Origin: Rhodobacterales bacterium
GTDB lineage: Bacteria; Pseudomonadota; Alphaproteobacteria; Rhodobacterales; Rhodobacteraceae
DNA length: 7,234 nt
Direction of reading: 5' to 3'
Assembly (NCBI GenBank): GCA_013298675.1
Contig: JAAFIJ010000140.1
Coordinates: 1-7,234, forward strand
Under the pieces are notes generated by a model that was not told the origin of the DNA, ran no database searches, and saw only the letters and a list, made by a program, of their open reading frames with translations. Positions 6,474 to 7,234 of the stretch are shown in pieces. The translations under genes and the position numbers were made by a program. How positions within the stretch are numbered: the first letter of the stretch is position 1; each line of letters opens with the position of its first letter.

Positions 6474-6477
6474 GGAG
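6474..6477 (+). promoter_or_regulatory. Ribosome binding site of ftsH
   Basis: GGAG, six bases before the GTG start of ftsH, supports GTG 6484 as the start. It forms the left half of the palindrome GGAGCTCC (6474-6481). Confidence 0.75.
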
Positions 6478-6483
6478 CTCCTC

Positions 6484-7234
6484 GTGGGTAATGCACGGAA
6501 TATCGCATTTTGGGTCGTTCTCTTTCTACTGGTCCTTGCTCTTTTCAATATTTTCAACGGAAGCGTTGCCGGCCAAACAGCCCGCGGCGTTTCATATTCC
6601 GAATTCATTGCGCAGGTTGAAAAGGGTGACGTCACAGCCGTCACGCTGGATGGCGAGCGTGTTGACGTGGTGGTCAAGGATGGCTCACGTTACACAACCA
6701 TTGCGCCCAAAGACGATAAGCTGACCGAACGCTTGATCGCAAAGGGTGTTGAAGTGAAGGCGACAGCGCAGGAATCATCAGGGTTCTTTTCGCTGATCTC
6801 GCTTTGGCTTCCGTTCATCGTGCTGATCGGCATCTGGATTTTCTTCATGAACCGGATGCAAGGCGGCGGCAAAGGTGGGGCTATGGGCTTTGGCAAAAGC
6901 CGGGCGAAGCTGTTGACCGAAAAGCAGGGCCGCGTGACTTTTGACGATGTCGCAGGCATTGATGAGGCCAAGGAAGAGCTGGAAGAGATTGTTGAATTCT
7001 TGCGTAACCCGCAGAAATTTAGCCGTCTGGGCGGCAAGATTCCAAAGGGCGCCTTGCTTGTTGGTCCCCAGGTACGGGGAAAACTCTGCTCGCTCGCGCT
7101 ATTGCGGGTGAGGCGGGCGTGCCGTTCTTTTCCATCTCGGGTTCTGACTTCGTTGAAATGTTTGTGGGCGTTGGCGCAAGTCGTGTCCGAGATATGTTTG
7201 AACAGGCAAAAAAGAATGCGCCTTGCATCGTGTT
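6484..7234 (+). CDS. ftsH: ATP-dependent membrane zinc protease FtsH (3' partial, frameshifted)
   Basis: FtsH is an inner-membrane AAA+ metalloprotease that degrades misfolded membrane proteins and regulators such as heat-shock sigma factor. The GTG start gives VGNARNIAFW, with membrane helix 1 at about 6-24, a periplasmic FtsH-extracellular domain at about 33-98, helix 2 at about 101-124 (LISLWLPFIVLIGIWIFF), a Gly-rich stretch (127-137) and the AAA start VTFDDVAGIDEAKEELEEIV (151-170). At P195 the frame breaks. The expected Walker A GPPGTGKT reads GPQVRGKL in frame, whereas the +1-shifted phase from 7071 gives GTGKTLLARAIAGEAG and continues to NAPCIV at the window end. One C is missing from the run at 7066-7069. 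The rest of the AAA domain and the zinc protease domain lie outside the window. If the shift is real, the protease is lost; sequencing error is more likely, given perfect conservation on both sides. Confidence 0.93.
   Translation, partial: MGNARNIAFWVVLFLLVLALFNIFNGSVAGQTARGVSYSEFIAQVEKGDVTAVTLDGERVDVVVKDGSRYTTIAPKDDKLTERLIAKGVEVKATAQESSGFFSLISLWLPFIVLIGIWIFFMNRMQGGGKGGAMGFGKSRAKLLTEKQGRVTFDDVAGIDEAKEELEEIVEFLRNPQKFSRLGGKIPKGALLVGPQVRGKLCSLALLRVRRACRSFPSRVLTSLKCLWALAQVVSEICLNRQKRMRLASC
7066..7069 (+). other. Single-base deletion (frameshift) site in ftsH Walker A
   Basis: The sequence reads GGTCCCCAGGTACGGGG. Five C's would encode the universally conserved G-P-P-G-T-G-K-T; only four are present. 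Upstream of this run FtsH reads in the frame of GTG 6484, and downstream it reads one phase over with no other disruption. Confidence 0.9.

Noticed and set aside
6491..6724. + strand open frame starting ATG 6491
   Set aside because: It lies in a different phase within ftsH, whose GTG start at 6484 has a ribosome binding site and encodes clear FtsH sequence.

Overview
The window is a piece of a typical alphaproteobacterial chromosome, most likely from the Rhodobacterales (Roseobacter/Rhodobacter relatives). This rests on protein resemblance (a TolR starting MGAGV, an FtsH starting VGNARNIAFW, a Pro/Glu-rich TolA, a short TilS), moderately GC-rich codon use, and the gene order tolQ-tolR-tolA-tolB-pal-cpoB-tilS-ftsH, which I know from that group. 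All genes are on the + strand and tightly packed. I see no mobile element, CRISPR array, tRNA or rRNA.

Region 1 (1-2273) holds the inner-membrane energiser of the Tol-Pal system: tolQ (5' end cut off by the window), tolR and tolA, with gaps of 3 and 9 bases. Region 2 (2274-5182) holds the periplasmic and outer-membrane half: tolB, pal and cpoB (ybgF). TolQR harvest the proton gradient, TolA transmits force across the periplasm, TolB and the lipoprotein Pal receive it at the peptidoglycan and outer membrane, and CpoB links the machine to septal peptidoglycan synthesis. Two 104-base gaps flank tolB. Each contains a small inverted repeat, and the second may hold an internal promoter for pal-cpoB-tilS.

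Region 3 (5173-6402) is tilS, tRNA(Ile) lysidine synthetase, which starts at a TTG inside the end of cpoB and is probably translationally coupled to it. Region 4 (6403-7234) has an 81-base leader with a possible promoter and a bulged hairpin, then the start of ftsH, a membrane-anchored AAA+ protease. The ftsH reading frame is broken by one missing C in a C-run (7066-7069), exactly inside the Walker A motif. The downstream frame continues as perfect FtsH, so this is either a sequencing/assembly error or a very recent null mutation. It is the most notable anomaly here.

I do not find a novel biological system. The points worth checking are the ftsH frameshift, a second well-placed start that would give TolB a 36-residue N-terminal extension, and the intergenic RNA structures.
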